The notes under the pieces are model-generated. The model saw nothing but the letters and a program-made list of their open reading frames with translations, made no database searches and was not told where the DNA came from. This document shows positions 17,979 through 27,598 of a DNA stretch of 64,000 nucleotides, piece after piece (within the stretch, counting starts at the first letter, position 1; each line of letters opens with the position of its first letter). This stretch comes from an uncultured Polaribacter sp. (lineage in GTDB: Bacteria > Bacteroidota > Bacteroidia > Flavobacteriales > Flavobacteriaceae): positions 62,001-126,000 of the forward strand of contig CALSOT010000007.1 in NCBI GenBank assembly GCA_943788045.1, given 5' to 3'. Position numbers and translations under genes: made by a program.

Positions 17979-20831
17979 TTGAATATGAAAAAAAAATACA
18001 CAATTAGCATAGTTTTTCTGATGTTTATTTTTACTCAGAATTCTTTGGCACAAGGACCTTGGACTTTCACAAACTCTAATGATGTTTGGGAATCGAGCGG
18101 AACCCCAGCCAATTTAACCACGTCCGCAACATATTCAATTTTAGATGTAAACGGAGCAGGAAATCCACAACTCAGATCTTACCAAGCTTCAATAGACGCG
18201 AATACAGGAAATATGGCAGTGATTAAACTTAAAAACAATACTTCAAACACAGTTATGAGAGTATTTTATAATAACGGATCTTCTCTATCAGATTTTTCCG
18301 ATACTGGTTCAGGATGGAAGTATTCAAACGTTACTATTTCTGCTAACGATACTGAGATAAAAACCTATTATGTGAAATTAGATTCTAACGCTGCATGGAC
18401 AGGCACTATAAACAATATAACTATTCAGTTCAGAGAAAATTCAAATTATAGTTCAGCTTTAGACGATGGTTTAGGTAATATTTATATTTATGATTTTTCT
18501 TTGACAAAATACAAATGGACATTTGATACAGCCAGCTCGGATTGGGCGCGAGATAATGCAACTAGTTTAGTTTATAATGGCACTAACGCAACCTTAACAT
18601 TAAAAACCACTGGTGGTTATAGCGGGATAAGAACGACAGTAGGTATTGTAGGACAAGATTATCCGTATCTAGTTGTTAGAATACAAAATTCTTCAGATCG
18701 AAGTAAACTTCGTGTAAGATTTGATAAAGATACTTCGGGTGTACGGATATAAAACAATTGATATCTCAACTAACGATACCGATTTTAAAACATACTATGT
18801 TAATATGGGGAGCTTATCAGCGTGGAACACCAGCGGTAGTAAAGACCATATTACCATTCAGATTGGTACGAACACCACGAATGCAGGCACAACAATATTT
18901 GATGATGTAAGATTTTTATCTTCTGCAAAAGATATTGCTCAATTGACTTTTGATGGAGATGCAGATTATCAAACCCTTTCTGCAGCAAATGGATCTTCAT
19001 TGACGAATAATGATGGTTATGCTACCTGGACATTTGATGGTACAAACAACAATGCAAAGCTAGAAATGAAAACAAGTGGGTTTTATTATACAGTTGATGC
19101 TGACACACATAAATTAGTAACAGTTGAACTTATAAATGTATCTGCAAATGATCAATTAGCTTTTGTATCTACATCTTCAGGTCAAGAATTTACTCCTATC
19201 TCCATGAATATTAATGATGCTGATAATCCAACGGGTACATCTCAATCAATAATTTTTAATATTGAAAAAGACGGTTGGTCTGGAGCTACAAATAATAGTT
19301 GGTTTTTAAGAGCTAGAAATTCCTCCAATTCAAATGCTGTTGAAGCAGGTAAGATTTACGTTAAAAGTATTGTATTCTCTGACAACACAACTCCTATTGA
19401 AACTATTACTGATGGTGATTGGGCTAATAGTGCTACGTGGTATGGTGGGGTAATACCCTCATTTAAACAAACTGTTAAAATAAATCATCAAGTTTCTGCA
19501 AGTTCATATCTAAATATGAGATCTATGACAATTGTTTCGGGTAAATCATTTATGACAAATCAAAGTTTTTCGGGTGATGTAACTTACAATAGAAACTTAG
19601 GTACTAACAATTGGTATTTAGTTTCTAGTCCTGTGGCTGGAGAAGATATGACTGATATGAGAACAAATAATTCATTTGCAAGTGGTACAGGCTCAAATAT
19701 TGGTTTGCCACCTATAATCCGAGCCAAACAGGAGCTACTGCTTGGAGTTATTTCACCTCATCTTCATCTGACGCTTTGATAAGTGGAACGGGGTATTCAA
19801 CTAAATTAGCCGCTGCAGGAGATATTTCTTTTACAGGCACATTAAATACGATTGATGTGGAAACTCTCTCTTTATCTGAGGGTTATAATTTAATTGGTAA
19901 TCCTTATACGTCATATATCAATAGTGCTACTTTTTTAGGAGCATCTACTAGTAGCAATTTAGATCAAACTCAAATTTGGTTATGGAATCAAGGTTTGGAT
20001 GATTATGAAGTCAAAACTGCAGGATCAGATTGGGTATTATCGCCAACTCAAGGGTTTTTTGTTAAAGCGACTTCGGCCGGTACTGTTACGTTTGATAAAA
20101 ATAATCAGGCAATTACCGGCAATACTTTTCAAAGAGCATCTAAAACAATTTTAAAATTATGGATCACAGATGGAGAAAAGAATCGATATACAAAAATAGA
20201 TTACATTCCGAATGGCACAAAAGGTTTTGACTACGGTTTTGAGGGAGAAACATTTGGAGGAGCTTCGAATTCATTATCAGTTTTTACGCACTTATTAGAA
20301 GAGAACCAAGGAAAAAATTACCAAGTACAAACATTACCAAATACTGATTATGAAACTATGATAATTCCTGTTGGTGTTATTGCAGCAGCTGATAAAGAAC
20401 TTACTTTTACAGCGGAAGCTATGAACTTTCCTACAGATTTAAAAGTATATTTAGAAGATAGAGTTACCAATACATTTACACGTTTAGATGAAGCAAATAC
20501 CAAGTATAAAATTACTGTTACAAATACTTTAGATGGAATTGGAAGATTCTATTTACATACATCTCAAAAAGCATTAAGTGTAACACCAAATTTTGTTGCA
20601 GAGCATGTTAGTATTTATAAAGCCAATAGCTCAACTTTAAGAATTGCAGGGTTATCTCAAGGAAAAGCGAGTGTAAAATTATTCAATATTCTCGGTAGAG
20701 AAGTTTTAAATACAAGTTTTACTTCTAATGGTTTAAAAGATATTGCTTTGCCAAGATTAGCAAAAGGTGTTTACGTTGTTCAGTTAACCACTGGAGCATT
20801 TAAAGTAAACAAGAAAATAATTTTAGAATAA
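17979..20831 (+). pseudogene. Large T9SS-sorted surface protein, split by two frameshifts
   Basis: One gene of about 950 codons read in three frames. Segment 1 (17979-18740) has a signal peptide and WTF...W repeats; segment 2 (18740-19707) continues with YKTIDISTNDTDFKTYYV, which parallels YSNVTISANDTEIKTYYV in segment 1; segment 3 (19707-20831) ends in a type A T9SS domain (LFNILGREVL ... KGVYVVQL ... KKIILE). The first shift lies near 18740 (one extra base or two lost). The second, near 19707, is explained by loss of one T, after which FATYNPSQTGATAWSYF reads through. At least three repeats of a beta-rich, probably glycan-binding domain are visible, one matching the protein at 1428. No catalytic motif is seen. 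It may be decayed or mis-assembled. Confidence 0.75.
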
Positions 20832-20840
20832 TTATCGAAA

Positions 20841-21029
20841 ATGTTTAGGCAATACATCATGAAAAAACAAACAGACAAAAAGCAAGAAGAAATGACTCGT
20901 AAAGAGGCTATAAAAAAGATTGGTAATTATGGTAAATATGCAGCGTTAACGGCTTTGGGTACGTATATGATATTAAATCCACGAAAAGCACAAGCTGCAA
21001 GTCCTGAAACTCCAGGTACTGGGTTTTAA
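20841..21029 (+). CDS. Small conserved-type protein downstream of the T9SS gene
   Basis: Up to 62 residues; starts at 20841, 20859 (MKKQTDKK) or 20892 (MTRKEAIKK) are possible. The core MTRKEAIKKIGNYGKYAALTA resembles short Bacteroidota proteins often found just after T9SS-sorted proteins, with a basic N-terminus, one hydrophobic stretch and an APxxPG-like tail. Its role is unknown. It starts 9 bp after the T9SS stop and shares its terminator. Confidence 0.6.
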   Translation: MFRQYIMKKQTDKKQEEMTRKEAIKKIGNYGKYAALTALGTYMILNPRKAQAASPETPGTGF

Positions 21030-21050
21030 ACTTTATATTAATTGATTAAA

Positions 21051-21094
21051 ACAGGGTTAACTTATGGGTAGTTTAACTCTGTTTTTATTTTTTT
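21051..21094 (+). terminator. Rho-independent terminator
   Basis: ACAGGGTTAAC pairs imperfectly with GTTTAACTCTGT, followed by TTTTTATTTTTTT. It closes the second xylan unit. Confidence 0.75.
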
Positions 21095-21170
21095 ACTAAT
21101 AGTAATTACTTACCGTTATTATAAACTAGACATAATAGAACCCTTTAAAACAGTTTTTAGAGTTTGTTGT

Positions 21171-21212
21171 CGAACCAAAAGCAGTAAAACTAGACTATTT
21201 TGGAGAGGATTT
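21171..21212 (+). repeat. Degenerate copy A of the ssrA-end-like 44-bp repeat
   Basis: Only the distal half is well kept (ACTATTTTGG-GAGGATTT), after a diverged GCAGTAAAACTAG part. Same orientation as the six other copies. It marks the left edge of the patchwork region. Confidence 0.5.
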
Positions 21213-21232
21213 ATTTAAATAAAAATAACAAA

Positions 21233-23484
21233 TTAGTTGTCAAACTTCTTCAACAAAGCAGGTAAATAAAAGATATCTGTAACCAAAGCAATCGCTACTG
21301 TCACCGCACAAAGCAAACCAAAATCTCTGACTGAAGGCACAGCGCTCGAGGCTATAATTAAAAAACCAGCAACCAGTGCAATTGTAGTTGAAAATAAAGC
21401 ACCTCCTGTATAGTGCATCGCACTATTCATCCGCTCTTCGGCTGAGCCCTGAACTTGGTTACTTTTTCGATATTTATAAACCAAATGAATTGTGTCATCC
21501 ATTGCGATTCCTAACATAATGGGGTAATCATTGCTGTTGTAACATCAAGCGGGATATCTAAAAGGGTCATTAATATCGCTAAAATTGTTAATGGTAATAA
21601 ATTAGGAATTAAGACTAAAATGGTAGTGCGCAGGTTTTTTATAAAAATTAGCAAGCACATAAATGCCACAAAAAAAGCTGCAAAAAAGGATTTGAATTGA
21701 GTTTCTAGAATAAAACTATTTAACTGAGCAAAAACGACAGCAAATCCATTAATCTTGAGTTTGTATTCGTTTGTGTCAAAAGAAGATTCAAAAGCTATTT
21801 TTATATCATCCAATACTTGATTGAGTTGTGATGTGCGACCTTCCATGAGCGTTAAGGTAAATCCTGCGGTCGTCAAATCTTCGGAGAACAATTTAAAAAA
21901 ACTATTGTCCTTTATATCAACTCCGGAAAGTGTATTTTTCAACTTCTTTTCAGATACAATCGATCGAAATAAAACAGGAATGCGTTTTTCTAAAAACTGT
22001 TTGATATTAACTACCGAAACAGGATTAGAAATAAATTTATTCAGCTCTAATTTTTTTTGAAATTTTTCTAAGCATTTCAGCGCTTCTTTATTCAAAATAA
22101 CATCACCGTTAGATGTAGAAATATTTATTTGTAAACGGTTACTTCCTCCCAGTTCTACTTCTACTTTTCGTAAATCTTGCTTTGCCTTTCCTTCAGCTAA
22201 AAGGTTTCGAGAATTTGTATCTATTTTAATTTGAAAAATAGCATAGAAACCAATTAATAAAATAGCGGTAAATCCAACAATTATTGTATGCTTATAATGC
22301 CAAGTTATACGATTCAACCAGTCAATAAATGCTCGTTGATTCCAACGTTTTAAGCTAAGTAAAGGCTTTGTTTTCTCAAAATTTAAATTCATATAACTGA
22401 ATCCAATAATGGTAATAATATACACAAGAACAAAGCTGATGACTAAACCTATACAGGTAAAAATCCCCATGTTTTTGAAAGCAGGTAATGGTGATAAATA
22501 CAAGGCAAAGTAACCAACAAATGTGGTAAGCGTTGTATAAAAACACGGCGTTATGCTTTTACGGATAGCGACGGTTAGCAAGTCAACTTTAGTTAATGTA
22601 TTGTTTGCCAAACCTTCTTTGTGGTAAATATTTATAATGTGTACAGCATCACTAACGCTATATACCATTAGGATTGTAGGAATAAGCATTGATATCATAT
22701 TCAGTGCAAAGCCTAGTGATGTGATTAGCCCAAAAAGTAAGCTTATGGGGATCGCAACAGATAACAAGGAAATGATTAAATAGCGCTTACTGGGCAATAA
22801 AAACAATAGCATTATGGTGATTACCAAAATTGTTAACACTCCAAAGATTAAACTCTCCTTATAAATTCCTTTGCTATACGCTTCATTTAAAACTGGAGGC
22901 CCAGTTAAATAGTGATCCTTATAAAGAGATTGAATAACCGTTCTTATTTCTTCAACAATAACTTGTCGCTCTTCTTCGACTGTTGATGTTGGGTTAAGTT
23001 GAATATAAAAAAACTGATTTTTATAATCTTTGGTAACCAATTGAGAAGTAATATTTGGTAGTTTTGAGAACAGATTTTTTATACCTTTTTCACTTCGTTT
23101 TGAATTATACAAACCATCAAAATAAAGTTTGTTATTTGCATAGATAGGATACTTAGCTTTAGCTAAACTATACGATGTTTGAACATATGGTAGAGCCTCA
23201 ATGCGCTGGTGTAACTCTTTTAATGATACAACTTCTGTTTCACCAATGGCATTTTCTACCGGTAACATTGCAATAAAAATTTCATCGGAACCGAAATTTT
23301 GCTGATAATCGATATAAGCACGATAGCTTGGATCATCTTCCAAAAACCAAATGCTAAGCGAATTGTTAACGCTTAATTTAGTTAATGTATGATATCCGGA
23401 TAGCCCCATAGCAACTGCCAAAAAAGCCATAATTGCTATTCTGAATTTGATAATCGTTGCTATGATTTTTTTTATTCCTTCCAT
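21233..23484 (-). pseudogene. RND-superfamily (MMPL-type) exporter, single frameshift
   Basis: Inner-membrane protein of about 750 residues with two clusters of membrane segments separated by large periplasmic loops, as in MMPL/hopanoid-exporter-like RND proteins. The N-terminus (LSIWFLEDDPSYRAY, FGSDEIFI) and the C-terminal half (PIMLGIAMDDTIHLVYKYR, then FGLLCAVTVAIALVTD) are both typical. Frames meet near 21520, where one base missing from a C run breaks the gene; restoring it gives TTAMITPIMLGIAMDD. Substrate unknown. The region is visibly richer in G+C than its flanks. No adaptor or outer-membrane partner is adjacent. Confidence 0.8.
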
Positions 23485-23528
23485 ATATGTTATCGTAAAA
23501 GCATCCTAATTGCTTTAGGACAATTAGT

Positions 23529-23700
23529 TTGCAACTTTCTGTTGTTTCCAAAAGAACTACTAAAAGAATTAATCAATCCTTTCAGTATTGTTTTGGTACT
23601 TATTCAATATAAGGAGTCTATTTGTAAAGCTAAGATAAATAATGATTTTTTTTATTCTTATCATACATTAGATGCACTAAATGAGATCTTAGAAATGGAA
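23529..23700 (+). repeat. Imperfect ~170-bp direct repeat, left copy
   Basis: Similar to 24036-24205: both carry AACTTTCTG..., ACTACTAAAAGAATT, AATCAATCCTTTCAGTATTG and GATTTTTTTTATTCTTAT. The right copy contains the last codons of a T9SS domain (QLSDGAKQTTKRIIKN); the left copy is the same gene end in decayed form. The pair looks like a partial tandem duplication of a T9SS gene end. Confidence 0.65.
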
Positions 23701-24089
23701 ACAATTCAATCATTTCTTATTTTATTGCTACATACAATCCTAATTTGAGCTGTATTTTTGTAGATAATCCTTCCGACAGCAATGATAGTTGGCAAATTGA
23801 CCCTGATACTTTCTTAGTTGCAGATGAAACAGCTTGTCAGGTATTAAGTGTGGGAGATCATGCATTTGAATTAGGGCTTTCTGTTTATCCAAATCCTACT
23901 TCAGATATAGTATACATAGACGGTAATTACACTCAATTAAAAGTAGTTGTGTATGATATTCTTGGAAAACAAGTAATGAATAAGTCTATTACAAATAGTA
24001 TAGATATTAGTCATTTAGGCAATGGAGTTTACATCCTACAACTTTCTGATGGTGCTAAACAAACTACTAAAAGAATTATAAAGAATTAA
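23681..24089 (+). pseudogene. 3' fragment of a T9SS-sorted leucine-rich-repeat protein
   Basis: The frame reads RNGNNSIISYFIATYNPNLS then CIFVDNPSDSNDSW, the pattern of the last repeat of flavobacterial BspA-like LRR surface proteins, followed by a complete type A T9SS sorting domain (SVYPNPTSDIVYIDG ... GNGVYILQLSDG ... KRIIKN). There is no start codon or signal peptide; the ATG at 23745 lies inside the LRR. The upstream frame is lost within the duplicated segment, so this is the tail of a deleted gene. Confidence 0.65.
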
Positions 24090-24205
24090 TCAATCCTTTC
24101 AGTATTGTTGAGAAAATTATACAAAATAAAGAGTCTATTAGTGACGCTATGATAAACAATGATTTTTTTTATTCTTATAATGCACCAGATGTGAGAAATA
24201 ACGTC
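24036..24205 (+). repeat. Imperfect ~170-bp direct repeat, right copy
   Basis: Partner of 23529-23700; see that entry. It spans the end of the T9SS fragment and about 115 bp of downstream sequence. Nothing else is seen up to the symporter gene at 24266. Confidence 0.65.
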
Positions 24206-24265
24206 TTAAAAATAACTTTAATTTTTAAAATCTAAAGATAAAAAAATCCCAAACAATAAATTATG

Positions 24266-25999
24266 TTAATGGGTAGCTTCCCCCGCTCCACTAGGAATTC
24301 TAATAAGTTCTACTATATTCTGAACATCTTTTGGTGGCGCTGGGGTAAACTTCATAACTGCAATGGATACTATAAAATTCAATAACATAGCAATACTTCC
24401 AAAGCCTTCAGGAGAAATACCAAACCACCACTCGCTTTTATCCGGAAGAACCGCATCAAACCAACCTAGTTTATATTTAAGCATATAATACAACATGGTT
24501 AAAATACCAACAATCATTCCAGCTACAGCTCCTTGCTTGTTCATTCGCTTATAGAAAATACCTAAAATAATAGCTGGAAAAAAGGACGCTGCTGCCAAAC
24601 CAAAAGCCAAGGCCACTGTTGCGGCAACAAAGCCAGGAGGATTAATTCCAAAATATCCCGCAACACAAACAGCAACAACGGCTGACAAACGAGCCGCTAC
24701 TAATTCACTTTTCTCAGAAATTTTTGGATTGATTATTTTCTTAATTAAGTCATGTGAAACAGAAGCAGAAATTACTAATAATAACCCTGCTGCAGTTGAC
24801 AATGCGGCTGCTAATGCGCCTGCTGCCACCAAAGCGATGACCCAATTGGGCAATTCTGCAATTTCTGGATTTGCCAAGACCATAATATCATTATCGACCA
24901 CCAATTCGTTTAGATTTTTATCCGCTACGTATTGGATTAATCCATCGTTGTTTTTATCTACAAATGTAATCAGTCCTGTTGTTTCCCATTTTTTAAACCA
25001 TTCCGGAACTGTAGCATACGGCTGATTAGAAAGTGTTTCAATCATATTGGTTCGTGCAAATGCCGCCACTGCTGGGGCTGTAGAATACAAAATTACGATA
25101 AGCAATAAAGCGATCCCTGCAGATTTACGAGCATCCTTAACACGCTTGACTGTAAAGAAACGCACAATTACATGAGGCAGCCCTGCTGTACCCACCATTA
25201 GCGCCAGGGTGATAGCAAATACATCCACTATAGATTTGGTGCCTTCTGTGTATTCAGCAAACCCTAAATCGGTGCTTAAACCGTCTAATTTGTCCAATAA
25301 AAAAGTACCCGATCCGTCTGCTAATTCATTACCAAAACCAAGTTGTGGAATTGGATTGCCTGTCATTTGAATTGATATAAATATAGCGGGAACCATAAAT
25401 GCAAAAATTAAGACGCAATATTGAGCGACTTGTGTGTAGGTGATTCCTTTCATCCCACCAAGAACTGCATAAAACAATACAATCAGCATTCCAATAATCA
25501 CACCTGTATTGATATCAACTTCTAAAAAACGAGAGAATACCAATCCAACGCCGCGCATCTGACCGGCTACATAAGTGAAAGAGACTAGAAGAGCGCATAT
25601 AACGCCAACAAGACGAGCCGTATTAGAATAATAGCGATCTCCAATAAAATCAGGAACGGTAAATTTCCCAAACTTCCTTAAATAAGGGGCCAATAACAAG
25701 GCAAGTAAGACATAGCCTCCGGTCCAGCCCATTAAATATACGGCGCCGTCATAGCCTGCGAAGGAAATAATTCCTGCCATGGAAATAAAAGAGGCCGCAC
25801 TCATCCAATCAGCAGCTGTAGCCATTCCGTTGGCGAGTGGAGATACGCCGCCGCCAGCAACATAAAATTCTTTGGTGGAACCTGCACGTGCCCATACAGC
25901 AATGCCTATATAAAGCGTGAAAGTGATGCCTACTAAAATATAGGTCCAAGTCTGGACGGAGAGCTTCTGAACTAATAAAATACTATTTATCATAACCAT
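24266..25999 (-). CDS. Sodium:solute symporter (SSS family, VC_2705-type)
   Basis: Inner-membrane symporter, 577 residues, about 13 membrane segments, resembling acetate permease ActP and the VC_2705 subfamily that pairs with DUF4212 proteins. Marker stretches are EFYVAGGGVSPLANGMATAADWMSAASF and ARLSAVVAVCVAG. A soluble insertion of about 50 residues (near 330-380, WFKKWETTGLITFVDKNNDG) is visible. It overlaps the DUF4212 gene by 17 bp, indicating translational coupling. Likely substrate is a monocarboxylate such as acetate, which esterase activity could supply; this is inference. G+C is higher than in surrounding genes. Confidence 0.9.
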   Translation of the reverse strand: MVMINSILLVQKLSVQTWTYILVGITFTLYIGIAVWARAGSTKEFYVAGGGVSPLANGMATAADWMSAASFISMAGIISFAGYDGAVYLMGWTGGYVLLALLLAPYLRKFGKFTVPDFIGDRYYSNTARLVGVICALLVSFTYVAGQMRGVGLVFSRFLEVDINTGVIIGMLIVLFYAVLGGMKGITYTQVAQYCVLIFAFMVPAIFISIQMTGNPIPQLGFGNELADGSGTFLLDKLDGLSTDLGFAEYTEGTKSIVDVFAITLALMVGTAGLPHVIVRFFTVKRVKDARKSAGIALLLIVILYSTAPAVAAFARTNMIETLSNQPYATVPEWFKKWETTGLITFVDKNNDGLIQYVADKNLNELVVDNDIMVLANPEIAELPNWVIALVAAGALAAALSTAAGLLLVISASVSHDLIKKIINPKISEKSELVAARLSAVVAVCVAGYFGINPPGFVAATVALAFGLAAASFFPAIILGIFYKRMNKQGAVAGMIVGILTMLYYMLKYKLGWFDAVLPDKSEWWFGISPEGFGSIAMLLNFIVSIAVMKFTPAPPKDVQNIVELIRIPSGAGEATH

Positions 26000-26237
26000 A
26001 TTTTTTATCCAACTTATTCATTAGTCTAACGTAAATAAAAATCAAGATAACAAACACATACATAGACCCTTGTTGTGCAAACCAAAATCCAATTTTGAAT
26101 CCACCAAATTTAAATTCATTAAGAAAATTTTTAAAAATTATTCCCGCACCAAATGAGACAAGGAACCATACGGTTAATAAGATAAACAAGTATCTAATAT
26201 TGTCCTTCCAATAGGCTTTTGACTTATTTTTTGTCAT
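25983..26237 (-). CDS. DUF4212 small symporter subunit
   Basis: 84 residues with two membrane segments (YLFILLTVWFLVSFGAGIIF and FWFAQQGSMYVFVILIFIYV) and the family's ...YWKDNIRY and RLMNKLDKKYG ends. DUF4212 proteins are encoded just before VC_2705-type SSS symporters and are thought to form part of the transporter. The overlap with the following gene supports this. Confidence 0.9.
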   Translation of the reverse strand: MTKNKSKAYWKDNIRYLFILLTVWFLVSFGAGIIFKNFLNEFKFGGFKIGFWFAQQGSMYVFVILIFIYVRLMNKLDKKYGYDK

Positions 26238-26470
26238 GATATTTAGTTTTATTTTGTACTTACAAAAAAATGATTTCTGTAATAGAATAGCTTAGATAAA
26301 TTTACTTTTGAAAACTCCAAAACCAGAGTATGCAATATAAAAAAAAAACAAGCAAGCGGAAGTGTAAATTAAATATTTACTTCGGTAACTCTTATGATTA
26401 GTAGGGTTTTAACACCGCTTCCCCCAATATCAGTAATTAGGCCTTGAAGTTTTAATAATTTAATTGTTTA

Positions 26471-26478
26471 TATATTTG
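26471..26478 (+). promoter_or_regulatory. Candidate -7 box for the acetylesterase gene
   Basis: TATATTTG fits TAnnTTTG, 14 bp before the ATG at 26493; a TTG at 26444-26446 could be a loose -33 element. The same octamer precedes the gene at 29192. Confidence 0.35.
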
Positions 26479-26492
26479 AAAAAAACTAAATA

Positions 26493-27413
26493 ATGAAAAA
26501 ATTACTTCTGCTATTATTTACTTCTGTTGTTTATTTTAATTCACAGTCTCAAGAAAATGTATCGCATACAAATAAAACCAAAGTCTTTTTACTAGCTGGT
26601 CAATCAAATATGGACGGTAGAGGAGATGCTTCCAAAATCACAAAACAAGATAAAAAAGGATTGAAATTAGCTCAAAATAATATAAGTTACTATTATAAAG
26701 GAACAACTAACAATATTAAAAAACCTATTATCATAGACGGGGTTTTGGATGTGACAGATCCTTGGGACTATGTAAAAAAGAAATTCAGAATAGAAAAATG
26801 CTTCGGTCCTGAATTGTTTTTTGGTATAGAACTTGCAAAACAATATCCAGACGAAAAATTTTTATTCATAAAACGGTCAGAAGGAGGGACTTCTCTTTAT
26901 GGTGCATGGAATCCAAATTGGACGTTAGAAAAAGCACAATTGAAGGAAGAAGAACACAAACGAAAATTGTATAAAGATTTTATTGAAATTGTTGATTCAC
27001 AGCTTGAAAAATTAGAACATGGAAGCTATGAAATTGTAGGAATGTTGTGGGTTCAGGGAGAATCAGACAGTGGTAATAGTCACGGACCACTGCCAACTGA
27101 AAAATATGCTGAGAATCTAACATCTCTGATTGAAAAGGTTAGGTCGCATTATAAAGTAGATGATTTACCTTTTTTGATGCTTGGAGTGGGAAGTAATAAA
27201 GTCATAAATAAAATGAAAGAAACAAGTCTGAATCTTTCTAATGTTACTTTAATAGAGAGAAGTCTCAAATCAAATGCTAAAAACTATACCCCACGTTATA
27301 CTCACGATTGGAATGGAAAGCCAGCAAATCATTATAATTACACTGGGATGAAAAAAATTGGACAACTATTTTTTGAAAATTATTTTAAGTTTTATAGAAA
27401 TAATATTAAATAG
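26493..27413 (+). CDS. CE6-like acetylesterase (SGNH hydrolase, SASA domain)
   Basis: Exported 306-residue esterase of the sialate-O-acetylesterase/CE6 type. Signal peptide 1-20, Block I LLAGQSNMDGRG with nucleophile Ser38, substrate-loop GMLWVQGESDS, and a C-terminal HYNYTGMKKIGQLFF that holds the catalytic His region. CE6 enzymes are known acetylxylan esterases, so it can belong functionally to the xylan locus although it lies in the patchwork region. Monocistronic; the next repeat copy starts about 80 bp after its stop. Confidence 0.88.
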   Translation: MKKLLLLLFTSVVYFNSQSQENVSHTNKTKVFLLAGQSNMDGRGDASKITKQDKKGLKLAQNNISYYYKGTTNNIKKPIIIDGVLDVTDPWDYVKKKFRIEKCFGPELFFGIELAKQYPDEKFLFIKRSEGGTSLYGAWNPNWTLEKAQLKEEEHKRKLYKDFIEIVDSQLEKLEHGSYEIVGMLWVQGESDSGNSHGPLPTEKYAENLTSLIEKVRSHYKVDDLPFLMLGVGSNKVINKMKETSLNLSNVTLIERSLKSNAKNYTPRYTHDWNGKPANHYNYTGMKKIGQLFFENYFKFYRNNIK

Positions 27414-27493
27414 TTCAAACCCCAAAAGTGAATGCTATTTTTGGCTCAATACCGATTTTAACGAAGGAAATACAAAACAAAAAAATGGAGAAC

Positions 27494-27539
27494 CGTAAAA
27501 GCCATGAGGAGTGAAATCGAACTATTTTGTTGAGGATTT
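27494..27539 (+). repeat. Copy B of the ssrA-end-like repeat
   Basis: GCCATGAGGAGTGAAATCGA then ACTATTTTGTTGAGGATTTG. The GTGGAG start is changed, the rest well kept. It sits between the acetylesterase and the third sulfatase. Confidence 0.75.
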
Positions 27540-27598
27540 GCAAATATTGAAAAAACATTATATTTAAAATATTATTTAATTTAAAAAACAATTCTGCA

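Noticed and set aside
23542..23748. 68-codon plus-strand ORF
   Set aside because: It runs in the wrong frame through the decayed T9SS repeat; the neighbouring frame gives the LRR pattern NPNLSCIFVDN, which is meaningful.
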